Shown here: positions 1 to 12,228 of the stretch, piece by piece
Position numbering within the stretch: position 1 is the stretch's first letter
Layout of the letters: each line of letters starts with the position of its first letter
Assembly: GCA_004123355.1 (NCBI GenBank)
Contig: SCHM01000001.1
Coordinates: forward strand, 3,650,001 to 3,714,000
Source of the DNA: Amphirosellinia nigrospora
Taxonomy: Eukaryota; Ascomycota; Sordariomycetes; Xylariales; Xylariaceae
Reading direction: 5' to 3'
Length of the DNA stretch: 64,000 nucleotides
Position numbers and translations under genes: made by a program
Notes under the pieces: model-generated
Seen by the model: only the letters and a program-made list of their open reading frames with translations
Databases searched by the model: none
Told to the model about the DNA's origin: nothing

Positions 1-1301
1 ATTTCTGTCATTTTACCACTCAAACTTCTCCTAAACCAGCTCTTCAACTTGAGATGTCAAATGCTCTGTCATGAACCCAATATCTGGTAGGCAGTAGACA
101 CACTTGTTGTTGCACGCGACCCTAGAACTACCCTCGCGGGAGTTATCTAACTATATACAAGAGTCTCGTTGTGTGTGTGCGTGTGATCATGACATACACT
201 CTCTTGTCACTTCATATTCTCACCATTACGTGAGTCTCAACGCGGTATGCCAACACCCACCATATGGAAATTGAGAATCAACTTTATGCTGATAGCGCTA
301 TGATCCTCCCACACCGCCCCTACGACATGTTGACGTACACTATAACAAGATAGTTGCTTGGACACAATAATCAGCCATGACAGAGCCTCACAAACTCTGA
401 TCCCAAAGACAAATTAACGGAGTAAAGTCACAACAACTAATGCGTTCCTTTTTCCAACTCATGTTATCAAAGTAGTAATGACTTCGAGGCCCGAAACACA
501 AGTTTCCGAACTGACTCTGAAAGCTGCTTCTTGCGAGGACATTACCTGGCTGCTTTCCAGCCTAGTAGTCTAACAACAGAGATCCATGTAAAGGAGCATA
601 GATGACCTCCAATACGTCAAACCCACATCTTGGCTTTGTACTTCTATAATTAAATGGAGAAACAGAGAAGGTGTATTGGAGGTGCTAATAGCGCCTATTG
701 CTCCATCGACCTGATTCACAAATTCTTACAAATACACTCTAATGTGGCAAGAGGGCTAGGAAGTGGACTATGAAGCGGGCTAAATAAATACACTCGCCAG
801 TTTTCTCCAATTAGCTATTATGTAGGCGGTAATAATGATACAGGAAGCAAAGGTTCAAGGTTTAAACTCGTAACTCGTCTCATCCGAACCCCGGGGCGCA
901 CTGTCATCGCGTGGCTCCTTTCATCATAATCAGTTATCATCACATTTATAGCAATACCCCGTACAGCTATGCGCGAACCACGCATTTATGGGGCAACCGT
1001 TGGGTGTTCTGTGAAGTCACTAGTGTAGAAGGCAGCTCCTGGGAGCCACTCATACACAACAACGGCTCGTGCTACTTTCCTACTATCCGACTTATACTTC
1101 GAACCTCAACTCATATCTAGCTTCATGCCTCAATACGGATTGTAGCAGTCAGAGCGCTTATCAAGTGTGTCTGAAAAAGTCCATCTCGTACAACCAAGGC
1201 TAACATCCTAGTTTCGTTTGTACTTGTTGCTCTATTATAGTATTTAATAGAGAAAGACCCAAGCGGGGGTCGTGAATCGTAATCATGGCATCGAGCATTA
1301 T
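1..1301. other. intergenic, no gene seen
   Basis: No reading frame here has recognisable protein similarity or splice structure. The longest open frame (911-1120) has no start context or family features. The right part is the 3' flank of the ceramide synthase gene. Confidence 0.6.
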
Positions 1302-2773
1302 CTACCGGTTTGACTTCTTCTTAGAGGCTGTTCCATTGGAGCGATTCACGACAGAGCCATTGGCGTGGCCATTTGCACCGGTGGCGTGACTATTCGACAA
1401 AAGCTGCTTTGTGGAAGGCTCCTCGGTGATTGTTTCCATCTCTTCGGGGTCAGTCATATCAGCTTCAGACCGGTCATCATCAGCTGTTTGGTAGACCACA
1501 AAGCGATATGCAATCCTGACAATGAAGAACCACCAGAATAGGTTCAAAGCTTGGAGCGAGGAAAGCAATGCAAGGGTAATGACGAATGATATGTCACACT
1601 TGTACTGCTGAGTTTCCCAATTGAGTTCATACGGACCAACCGTCTTGAACTCGGTGAACAGAGACCAGATGATGCGAAGATTTAGGAAGTGTCGTAGGTA
1701 AGCCCAGACGCACATGAACACGAAGAAATAAGGTCCGGTTGCCCAGTGATCGAGGTAATTGAGGGTTTTCGAAGTCTATGTGGCGATTAGTCTCTATCCA
1801 AGATAACTCAAGAGAGGTCATGTTGCACCATATGTGACTTACCGCCAAGAAGAAATCGCTGATATCGTGAGTGATATAAACAGCCAGGCCCATGTATGTA
1901 AAGTGGAATCGATAGCTCAGCCCAATCAAGGCTAAACTGACGATATGGTGTCCGACGAGCTCCTTAAAGTCCTTCCTGCGCTCTTCCAAGCCTAGCAACA
2001 GTACTATCGCCTGTTGGGCCCAATATGCGGCCTGGAAAAGATAGTAGAACTTGAAGTCGGCGGCATGGGTCCGATGGGGGAAATTCTCGTACATAGCACG
2101 GGTGTTGAAGTACCAGATCGGGGTGTGGCTCATGACGTACATGCCAGCAGGGCCCAGGAAACCGAAGTAGATGGCCGTGTATAGCTGCTCCATGAAACGA
2201 GCTTGTTTCGCGCGAGATTTCAATCCAGCTTTCTTGGCCAGCGGCCGCAGGAATTCTTGCATGATGAACTCACGGGTGAAAGAAAGCACGACGGTGTAGA
2301 AAGTCACAAAAGCAATGTCCCAGGGTCCTTTGCCATACTGGACCGGGCTGGAGGGACCGGCATCCGACGCGAGAGGGAGCTTGTAGGAAAGGAAGATGAA
2401 GTGGTGGACCGGGTTCGATACGGTAGGATTGACGGCATAGAGAGCGCCAAAGACGCATAGAATGACGAGCGGTAAGACCCAAGTATGCTTGATGGCGAAG
2501 TGCTTGAAGCGACGCAGCAGGGAGCGAGCCTTGCGACGTTTAGAGCCTCGCCTGGTGCTGCCGTCGGCGGCGAGGGACCTCGGGGCGAGGCGGAGAGGTT
2601 GTTGTTCTGTAGACTGGCGAGACTAGTAAGGCTGGGGGCACCGGTATCTCCAGCGCGTATCTCGGCCGGCAGCCCGCTCGACTTTCTAGGCCGACGACGC
2701 GGAGTCTGCTCGGCAAAGGAGCGTAGTGGCTCGGCTGAAGTATTGAAGGGGGGAAGGGTTCTGCGGATGCCAT
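1302..2773 (-). CDS. LAG1: ceramide synthase, Lag1/Lac1 (TLC domain)
   Basis: Acyl-CoA-dependent sphingoid base N-acyltransferase of the ER membrane. Two exons: 2773-1843 and 1775-1302, with a 67 bp intron (GTAAGT...TAG). The body is typical of the family: N-terminal KHTWVLPLVILC membrane segment, Lag1 motif with paired histidines (LVGHHIVSLALIG), a second motif at YITHDISDFFLA, and after the intron SKTLNYLDHW. The tail is polar and basic, ending KKKSNR, as in fungal Lag1. The N-terminal ~70 codons change frame twice, at a G6 run (2748-2753) and a G4 run (2582-2585) on the plus strand. Restoring one base at each gives MASAEPFPPFNTSAEP at the start and an exon sum divisible by three (468 aa). 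I therefore place the start at 2773, with the breaks probably sequence errors. The main domain is undisturbed. Confidence 0.9.
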
Positions 2774-2980
2774 GGTGACGATGACGAACAGGTGATTCAG
2801 CCGTACTGCAGGACAAGCCACGGTATGTAACGCAATTCGATCGATAATTCACGGGGAGAGGAAGTCCGTTCACAATGTTGTCGGTGTCAGATAGGCTAAG
2901 ATCTTCGAAGACAAGGAAATCTTATATATCGACTCTGGGTTCGAGGTCGCGGTGGGAGACAGGGGACAGAGGACGGGGGA

Positions 2981-3001
2981 CGGTGACGGTGACGGTGACG
3001 G
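2981..3001. repeat. CGGTGA hexamer repeat
   Basis: Three to four perfect copies of a 6 bp unit in a G-rich stretch about 210 bp upstream of the ceramide synthase start. Probably an ordinary promoter-proximal microsatellite. Confidence 0.8.
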
Positions 3002-3088
3002 CGGGCTCAGACCAGAGATGCTAAAGGAGTGAAGTCATCTAGGAATGATCAGAGCAGGGCGATGCAGTGATGCAGTGGTGCGGAAATA

Positions 3089-3128
3089 CGGTAATGCGGT
3101 AATGTGGTAATATGGTAATGTGGTAATG
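3089..3128. repeat. 8 bp tandem repeat, YGGTAATR x5
   Basis: Five consecutive 8 bp units differing only at the first and last base. Looser ATGCAGTG-type repeats precede it from 3061. The array lies about 320 bp upstream of the ceramide synthase start. Confidence 0.85.
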
Positions 3129-4216
3129 TGGCACACGAGCGCGAGAGTCGAGCGTCACGGCAAAAAGCAAATGCGTTGAAAGAAGCAGCACGAGGCCCTT
3201 AAAGGTATCAATACTATAGTTAATCAGTTAGGCAGGGGTACCTCAGGGACTGATTGTCGATTGTCGATAAGGCAAGGTCCGGTAAGGAGGTGAGGTGGTA
3301 TAGGTAGTGTAGGAAAAGAAATTGGCTCCATCCTCAATTAATTTTCCGCCCGCCCTGGTGAGACCTTGCTTCCAGGTTGTGTCTTCAATGCCTGATTGAG
3401 CTGTTTGTTCTGTCGTTAACAACTGTGATTTGTCCGTCTACGATTGCGCCTCCTGATTGGCTTCTGCGGATCCTTCCCACCACAATTAAAGTGGTGATAC
3501 TTAGTTTTAGCTAGACGGATACCCTAGATGCATGTACCGACGGGACAGGGCTCGGGGATAAGGTTATAGATTCTGGGATCGAGAATTAGACCGCCGCAAG
3601 CATCCTACATACATATAAAAGTACCGAAACAGGGTCCTAAGTCTGTTGGTGCAGAACTAAATCGCCCGAGCCTTGCAACTCAAGTCTAGGCAATTCACAT
3701 CTCGATAGAAACAAGGAAACGGCAACTAGAGGTGCATTAAATATTTTCTTTCATTGAATACTAGTATGCCACGCGTCAAATATCCAAGGTGTGAGAGCCT
3801 GCAGGAAACGCACGTATTTCGTCTGATACATTGTGGTTTGGTAACATCCAAGTAGATATCCTGGACAGCCTTATATACACTTGTCACTACTTCCTTCGAT
3901 ATGAAGTGTTGGGGTTTTAATCATCCCAATTTGCGCCGCTTATGTCAACATGCCCTGTCCAAGATTTGGAGGCCAAACAAGATACAATCCATTTTGATCC
4001 CAACAACTCCGTGCAATGCCCAAATGCTGGTGAAAAAACATAAACCCCCAAGCGCCGCGCTCTCATGACCGTCCGTCTCAGAAACCCAGCAAGCCAAATA
4101 CCAAAATTAGGTGAGAAACCAGCTCCACTCGTATTGGGGCGATCGGGTTGAAACTGATCATGCATATCATGTGTGAGATTACTCTCCCCGCCGTCGTTCG
4201 ACATACCCTGTCCCGT

Positions 4217-6347
4217 CTATAATATCCGGGCCAGGACCGCTATAGCGCCTATTGAGCGGCACGTTGGGGGATGTGCTGCTGCGGTCAGACGGGTGGAGCA
4301 ACGGCGGTTGCGTCGGCTGCGTGGGTCTGTTGTGACTTCGGGTTCGTCGGGAGGCGCCAAAGGAGTGGTGCGCAACGTACCGCCAACATTTCCCAAGTCT
4401 TGGTTAGATGGATTGAGCACAGATGTCGTCGTCACTGTATCGAGTCTCTCTTCCTCTAGTAACCGAGCCATAGCTGCACCATGACGGGGTGGGGCGGGGA
4501 TGACAGTGACCGGTAAACTATCCGTGTCCGGTGTTGGCCGTATGCGTTGGAGCACTCTCTCAGCTTGAGCCGCGGCAAAATCCCTCTATTCGGCTTCGAA
4601 TATCCCACCTAGAAAAAGTCTCGTGATCTCGCCGTACCGCATCTAATTTCGGCATCGTATGTGGTAGGACCTCAGCAGGTGGATCGCTAGGCTTGCGACG
4701 AAATGGATTCCAAGGCGCCAAAGATTCCCAACGCCCACTAGATTCAGAATATAGTCCATCTGTTAGATTACTTCTGGGCTTTGGCTGTATCATATTCAAA
4801 TCATTCGACGGTTCGTGGCTTTCCACAGCCCGGTCAGCGTCAGTAGAAGCAACAGTATGCCCACTAGATGGTGGTCGATCTCTGTCATCCGTTGTTCTCG
4901 ACGTAGTTTCGGTGAGCGGTTGATCCGGACTCGGTATATCGTGCTGTCAGCACTGGCTGTGTCTGTCCTGCTAACAGGCGTGACTGCTGGGGGGCCTCGA
5001 TACCCAGAGTGGTGGCTGCAGAAAGCGTGCCGTTTCCCTACCTGTCGTTGAGGCTTGCCGAGCTGTATCACCTTGCCCCTGGTTAGAATTATTATCAAGC
5101 CGTAAATGGTATCGCCGGGAAACATCCGATGTAGCCGGCCAGCCGTTTTCACAAAGCCCTTCTCCTCCATTTACAGGCCCATTGATTTTCAAGTGCTTCC
5201 TTCGGCGGGGCCACGTGAGGTCCGATGGTGACATGTCAATCATCTCATCGCCATCAAATACCTCGCGACCCAAAACACCATCCTTCTTCTCTTCGCGTTC
5301 CAGCGCTTCGATGCGTTCTACCCATTCCCAGACGACAACGCTCGCAGCGGCTGCCCCAACCCATCTAACATAATCACCCCAACCAGTGAAATTCGGCTCA
5401 GCAATATCCAGAACGAAGAATACTACTGGCACCAATAAAGAGCCAATCGAGAGGGTGGCCATTATGGAGATGTTTTTCATCAAAGGGTGGTAGAAAGCAT
5501 ATCGTTTCTTCATTAACGCATAATAAAGAACCCAGGCGGCATATAGGAGGCCAAGTGATAGTTGGAATAAATAGCTAAGAGCCGGCACGGCCTCGGTAAA
5601 CTGGCGTGGTTTGAAGCTGTTTGTCATATACTGAAAACTGTTGAGGGCACCGAAGATGACGTCCAGGGTGATAAGCGCAAACGCTGTCCATTTAATTATG
5701 ATCTTTTCACGCTGACGCGGAAACAGACGTATCAATGTCTGCGCCTGCGCTAGCCAAAGAAAGGTATCGGAGATGAGCTGAATGATCTTGAGCTGTGTTC
5801 CGCCAAGTACCCGCTCTTGAAGTTTATGTGCGTCCTGAAAACCCAACATGTACTGTTCCTCGGCCACACGAAACGTATCAACAGTCGCGATAGTGAGTGA
5901 TACGGCGACAGAGAGCGCAGCAATTTTCTGAAGCGTAGGACGGCCGCCAATTGGGACGCCATTAGAATGGCCATTCGTAAAGCCACGCCGTCCCAAACTA
6001 ACGATGCCACCGTCTAGAAATGATCTTGGTGCAATTACAAGCATAATCAAGAGCATGTAAGCCAGAACGGTGGTGGCAGCCAAGGCGTAGCATTGCGGGA
6101 AGATGGTGGCGTAAAAGGGTGTTCGGAAATCATTATAGTCAGGCGATATGGGCTCGGTCTCATCCGTGCTCACACCCCCGGTGACAATGATTGCGCGGTG
6201 GGCGATGGGCGCAACCGTGGCACAAGGCGGAAAGTAAACGGCATTGGCGGCGAGTATCGTGGGCGCCGCGCCCACGACAGAAAAGACGCCACTTGCTGCA
6301 AGTGTTAGTGGCGCACAGGCCGTCGACATGCTTGGTATTGTGGTCAT
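4217..6347 (-). CDS. palH: pH-response receptor PalH/Rim21
   Basis: Plasma-membrane sensor of the PacC/Rim101 ambient-pH pathway; the C-tail of the family binds the arrestin-like PalF. The N-terminal half has seven hydrophobic segments and family signatures: FPQCYALAATTVLAYMLL, ISDTFLWLAQAQTLIRLFPR, ALSYLFQLSLGLLYAAW, and WEWVERIEALEREEKKDGVL followed by GREVFDGDEM. The cytoplasmic tail (TIYRVRIN; WDIRSRIEGF; RIRPTPDTDSLPVTVIPAPP) is conserved but lies in four successive frames. Breaks fall at a C6 run (plus-strand G6 near 4989-4995, one extra base), a CC (4918-4919, one missing) and a T4 (plus A4 at 4577-4580, one extra). Net -1 gives 2130 nt, 709 aa, with no intron needed. Start 6347 precedes the cysteine-containing extracellular segment; 6329 is an alternative. 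Upstream codons are open without an ATG. Confidence 0.92.
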
Positions 6348-9300
6348 GAAAGTTACGACAAGGTTAAGCTCGTCAAGGAGGCGTTTCCAGAGCTGCTGCG
6401 AAGTGATGACGATCCGTGCAGCGCCACGGATGGATTGAGCGACGACGTGCTATCGCAGAGTGCTCGCCATGGAATGGGGCGACGGCCCTTCCGAGGGCTA
6501 TTTCCGAGGGCTATGAGAGGACGTAGTCGTTATCGATGCGTGTCGCACAATACTGCGCCTGGTACGACAGTGTTCCTCTATCCCAAGCCCGGATTATCGG
6601 GACCTCTTCTCTCCCTTCAATGTTCTCGCCCTTTTTCCGTGCCGCTTCGAGGCGCACCCAAGATGTATTAGTATATGGATCCTACGGGTTGCTGGGATCC
6701 AAGTCGCGGATATGTCGTCGATATGCTGGTGTTACTGTGCTGATACCGCACTATTCGCTGTAGCGTAGTTGGATATAAGTGTTCGAGAAGATGGTTGAAG
6801 GCTGGGCGCCGAGAAAGCAAGATCGTTCAGATTGGGCGACAGGAAATGGGAGAGGTGCCAGGGAAAAAGGGCTGGTCTGGGTATGGGGAACCGTGCTAGA
6901 CTACCTGTAGCATCTCTCGCAGTGGCAGTGGGCATTGATTGTGGTGGGGCTTGGGGCTGCTTACCTGCTCCAGGTGGTACCTTACCCAGAACCCTACCTC
7001 ACCCAGGACGAGGGACGGGGATGGCCAGACAGGGTCGGGTGGGGTTGTGCATCAGCAGCTGTGCGCTACTCGCACATCCATCAATACCTACTTGTACATC
7101 TTACAGATACGCTAAACTAGACCCTCATCCAACTAGTAAGATCTATACTGGTCTAGAGGTCTGAATTATCAACTTTTGCCAGCACGATAACGACGTGTGT
7201 CTGAAGAGGAAAGCCTTCCAAATACAAGTAGAGTCGAAACCCCCCTCAACGTGCCATTCACGTTATCAAACACGATTTGGAGAAATCCCGGGTATTTTTC
7301 GTCTCTGGTCTATCCCATTTCCCAATGTGTTTGGTGTTTGGTGATGTTGTCGGGTGAAACGGCTACATGGAGACCTAGTGGACGTATCATTGTTTCGGTA
7401 CGCGTCGATCACGGGCAAAGCTACCCAACACTTGCACCACGCCGGCTTGTAACGATGCAACATATTCGCCTAAAATATTCTACTAAACACAAATCAAGAC
7501 AGTGAAGTCTATGTCAGGTATTAGAGCTGCTCAGTTAGCTAAGCTGACCTCACATCCAATTAAGTACACACTATGTCGTAAAAAATAGCTCCTCGACGCT
7601 AATTCGGGACTCGGAAGCTGGACAAGTAATGTGGATTGACCAACAGTCCCAGAGAAAGGTCTAGATCCAATTCACACTACTATACATACATAGGAGGTAT
7701 ATAGAAGCGGGCGATGAACAGGAGTTGTTGCGGCAAGAGGCCGCTTTTGTATTTCAAATTCTCCATGTGCCTATGCACTGGGCATGTATCTACTAACTTA
7801 CACGTAAAATTAGCAAAGACTTGCCAAAGACATAGTAAAAGGTCGATATAGACTTGCTTACTCAGGACATTATTAAACGCGCTTTTCTAACTATAGTTTA
7901 TCAAGAAGACAATAAGGTGCCTTAAGGAGGGTGTGCGCATCCTTTAAAAATGGTGCCTAGAGACTGTTGAATATCCAGGTCGAAGAAATGCGCTTCGAAG
8001 CTGATGCAACTCTCGTCAATCTAACGAGTATATCTTGTATTAAAACACCTAGCGGTTAGTAGGCTGGTGTGTCTAGTCTCATCAGCCAAATCAAACGAAC
8101 GCTGGAAGGTCAACGACCGACAAGCTTCCCTTATGCCGATATTCCATTCGACACTCACGACGCAATATCTTATCACCCATGTGACTATATGTAGACTGCT
8201 TGCTTCCCGTTCCCCGCAGCAAGTCGGGTTGCTGCAGAACATCAATGGGCGCGTGCACCTGATCGCCAAGATGCTTGGGTGCGGGCTGCAGTTCGCTTGC
8301 TTGATCTCCTTCCCTATTTACACCTATAACATGTCTGGGCACTCACATATTCTTACGCTACAGCGTTCGAGCTGCCCGAAATATGTGCGGCATGCGGCAC
8401 AACAGCATACATGCCTACCCGTTAGCCCGCGGTTTATAACCCCGCCAATGAGTTAGTTTACATGTCAGTTCGCGTTCTGAGCTCGAGCCAGTACCTATTT
8501 AGCTACATAAGTATTTGCCGTCCACCGGCAACCCTAATATTGTCCTACCTACTGTACTTGGCAAAGCTTGTTGCCCGTGGAAGTTTGTCTTGGTGTCGCT
8601 TGGTAAACCATGTTTCCAATACCCGTCTTGGCTGACTGTGTGGGAAAGATCAACGACAAGGTATCAAACAGTTGCGGGCGGATGGCCACAGTCAGAATCA
8701 GGTAAAGCGATAATTACCATTAGGAATTACAGTATCTTCTTTTTTATGAAGGTAAAGTTCGGCTATGGGCAGTTAATCACCACGTCGTGTGTTGAGAACA
8801 GTTTACTCCAATCGGCTGCTTGTTTCCGTGTGTGGGGGCATCGAGAAGGAGAAAGGGGCGTGATTATCGAGACCTCCCACTCTTTGAATACTTTGGTACG
8901 AGGGTTAGGGTAGTATATATGACTTCAAGGAGCTGTTAGCAGAATTTAACCAGCTTGGCTAGTATCTAACCAAACATGTGATGAAGGCGCCTAGGGAAGC
9001 CATATGTACCACACAACCCCTCTCATATTAAGGAGGGAAATCGCATCACGGAAATATCTATATTAGAATATAGATCATGCACTATCAGCAACAATTAGCA
9101 ACTAGACTACCTTCTAGAAAAGCTGCAAGGTATTTCTTCAGAACTACGGGATACCCCCGCAGATAAATCGCAACCATTTAATGCTTCAGCTCACCATGGA
9201 GAGACAGTACACGAGCGTCCTATAATCAAGCAGTTATCTCATACCATAAGCAAGACTGCCGCGCAATGCCTTTTCACAAGGGTTGACCAACGATAAGACA

Positions 9301-10188
9301 GCCGTTGAGTTAACCGTATCTTGAATACCTGGCGTATATCGTATCTATCAGGCAGGCGAGCACGCTTTGGAACTTCCGATGCTTGTCTCGCTTCTTACCA
9401 GCCTTATTTCCTCTATCTACTGACTCTCATATACCTTATGTATCTAGTTGAGTAGTTGTGCATGATCGAGCAGAAAATATGCCAAATCAACATAGCAAAG
9501 GAATATGGACATGCATGGGTGTAAGACAACGCTGGCACTTACATGAGGCCTCATCAATAGACCCGGAAAATTACAGATTACTATAGAAACATTGCAGTTG
9601 GTTGACTGGTATGCCAAACGACGCATTATTGTCAAGAGGCTCATTCTTGAATCAGTTTACTTCTAATAGAGAAGAAAATACCAATAAGTTAGCAAACAAT
9701 AAATACAAAGTACACATTCAACCTTATAAACAACGACGATAAGTTACTGGAATTACTCAGCGAGAGAACAGATACATGCATGTGATTTATTTGTGTACCT
9801 AGCCACTGAAACGAACCACTTGGGACAAATTGAGTCAATAATTCTACTATATGCATGGACTCTACGCCGCCGCAACAGCTATATGCATGTCTATAACGGA
9901 AAGAATAACTTCTACACCCGGCGGCTTCCGCCAGACTCTCACCAATATTGTGTCTTGGTCAAACGTTCTATAACAAAGGGATATGAAGACTCTCGCAGTG
10001 CCGACATACTACCTATGTCAAAACAGCCGATATATAAGTCTTGCGGTTCCCCTGCCTTGCTCTCTTGACCAGGTCCCATAGTAAACCCAGAAGCACAGCT
10101 CCCTCATCAGACATAACTATCCTATTTCATCACGACTTTTTGCAATCTTCGCCTTGTCTACGCATCGCCTCGCTCTACCTTCCTCAAT
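6348..10188. other. long intergenic region, no gene seen
   Basis: About 3.8 kb without a recognisable gene. Open frames of 60-130 codons occur on both strands (8067-8456, 8515-8913) but show no domain, no splice-consistent extension and no family resemblance. The left end is the palH upstream region and the right end the promoter of the 10.2 kb gene. No long repeat or transposon terminus was noticed. Confidence 0.5.
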
Positions 10189-12228
10189 ATGGCTACCCAG
10201 GAAGACTCCCATCACAACGAACTACAGATCCGAGTGAAGAATCCTGCCAACCCCCCGATGTACGTCAACGTAGAAAATGAATCCCTAGAATTCACCTACG
10301 GAGGCATCGAGGACGCTTTGACCCTTACCTTCCACCGTACTATCCGCGTTCCCGATAATAAGAGAGGTGTCAACTCGTTACCTCCAAATCTAGGTAGATT
10401 TCAGATCTACAAAGTCCAGGTTAGTCTCTGTAGCCCACAACTTCCCCTTTTATCAGCGTTTAAGCTTATCAGCTTTGCTATCATTCTCTCGACACAAGCC
10501 ACAGTAGATGATATGTCACTAATATGGACTAGGATTACGTTGAAGAGGTTCCAGTCGACGTAGCTAAGAAATCCGGTCTCTTCTTCACCATGTATCAGAG
10601 GGAAGCAATGTGGATCAATTTCAATGCAAAGCTGCCATTCGCCATCAGGGTTTTTGTAAGTGGTTTCCAAAGTCGTCATTGCTTATGTTGGGAGTTTTCA
10701 GAGAACATGCTCTCCTTGAGCCGGGACAGTTGTCTTCAACGCCACCTCCCCCACCCAAAAAATACTCCTATAAAGGCGGCGACTGACTCCATGTGCTAAG
10801 GTGGGCGGTATTAATGCTGTCTCTGGATTCCTAATGGAAGAAAGAGCAGAACAAGCACAGAAAGATGCGGCATTACTCAAGGATGGTGAGCCTACCCAAG
10901 ACTACATGGTTGTCCCAAGCCAACCTTGGCTTGATGGCATCGTATGTCATGATGGTAAGGTCCGCCAATTCGTCGCGCAGCCCAAAGGCTCCGGTTTTAG
11001 CGTCGAGCAACAGATCACTGGCGAAGACGCTATTGCAGGCATTCAGGTTGAAGTCATCCCTATCAAATGCGGCCCGCTCCCGAAGCGGATGGAGGTGTAC
11101 TTCAAGGATTGCCGGCGCGGAAAGGATAGAAGGCGGTTTAACCTTGCCAAGATGGGGCTCGACGAATCGTCCACCTGGGAAGACATGAAGGAAGCTCTGA
11201 AGATTGAGTTTGGCATACCTGCTGACGACGAAGTGACGTTGTCCCCAGATGTTGAATGGAACCACTGTAAGCAATTCCGGGAACTATTTTCTTCTTATTT
11301 TGGCAACGTCCCACAGCACGAGGCTTCCTTTCTAGGACAAGAGAGTGTCCGGGAGCTTCCAAAACCCTCACAAGTCAGCTCCAAATGGTAGTGTTATTAC
11401 TAAATCTGAGTGTTGCACAGTCCTACCCATCAACGACGACGCCAGGATTAGCGAATATTATTTCCGGCCTGGTTTTGTGCTGCGGATGAGCCGTGACCCT
11501 CGGGATGCAATCGCTCCCCGGCGAGGATTTCCTGGCATGATGAACTCTTACGCCACGTCGGAAGTACCATCGTACAGTAGCATCGCGGGTAGGGGCACAT
11601 GTTTTCTACTATCCCCATTACCATGTTTCATTGACTACAAGATTAACATTTCTTCTTCGCAGACCAAATAGGACAGATGAGCATAGCAGCCGGTGGCGTG
11701 AGTAAGAAACCCCTTCCGAATTCAATATCAATACCCTTGCTTCCAAGTGGCAAGAATACAGACATACTAACCCTCCTAACAGTCAAGCAAACTATTTGGC
11801 GAGATGTCAACCCCCCCTACATGTGGGATAAAGACGCAGCTATCCTATTCCACGTCCATATCTTGGATACGGCAACGTTTGCCGCCGTGACAGGTAAACC
11901 GGCACCGCCGACGATGATGAGCGCGAAAACGTACGCGGAGCGTAAGTAACCCCCCGCGGCAGTTTTCTGGGGTTCCAGATTTTAAATGGCCAACGCTGAC
12001 AACGAGTCCTTTATAGACGGAAGTCCATTTTTTGAGATATGGGGCGAGGAGCCATCGGGCATCAAGGGCAACTTCGCCAAAGTAAAAAGCATTGAGGCGC
12101 TCGAGGAGGAACGTGCCGAGGAAGAAGGAATCCCGTATCAGGAAGAAGAATACGTGCCCCAGCGCGTCTCGGTCATTGGCAGCTACAAGTCTACCTTCCA
12201 GGCGGTCGGACCCCTTTGCGAGCGCTGA
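10189..12228 (+). CDS. conserved fungal protein, function unknown
   Basis: Member of a fungal family I recognise by sequence but not by function. N-terminal signature: FTYGGIEDALTLTFHRTIRV, then IPDN-like and LPPNLGRF. Later signatures: YQREAMWINF, QDYMVVPSQPWLDGI, DGKVRQFVAQPKGSGFSVEQ, a GIQVEVIP strand, and near the C-terminus AAGGVIKQTIW, SAKTYAEHGSPFFEIWGEEP. Some relatives, from memory, carry a ubiquitin-like domain in the second half; I do not see one here. Supported exons: 10189-10419, 10533-10655, 10801-about 11278, about 11336-11593, 11618ish-11701 joined at GCAG, 11783-11941 and 12017-12228. The junctions between 11270 and 11340 do not resolve in one frame (GTAAGC donor at 11274, candidate acceptors near 11316 and 11335), so an indel or unusual splice is likely. 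No signal peptide. Confidence 0.7.

Larger units (their letters stand above)
2774..4216. other. intergenic with short tandem repeats
   Basis: Upstream region of the ceramide synthase and 3' flank of palH. It holds two short tandem repeats (listed separately) and no supported gene. The open frame at 3917-4204 has no recognisable features. Confidence 0.6.

Noticed and set aside
8880-8920. GGGTTAGGG sequence resembling a telomere unit
   Set aside because: A single copy inside a long intergenic region; no array.
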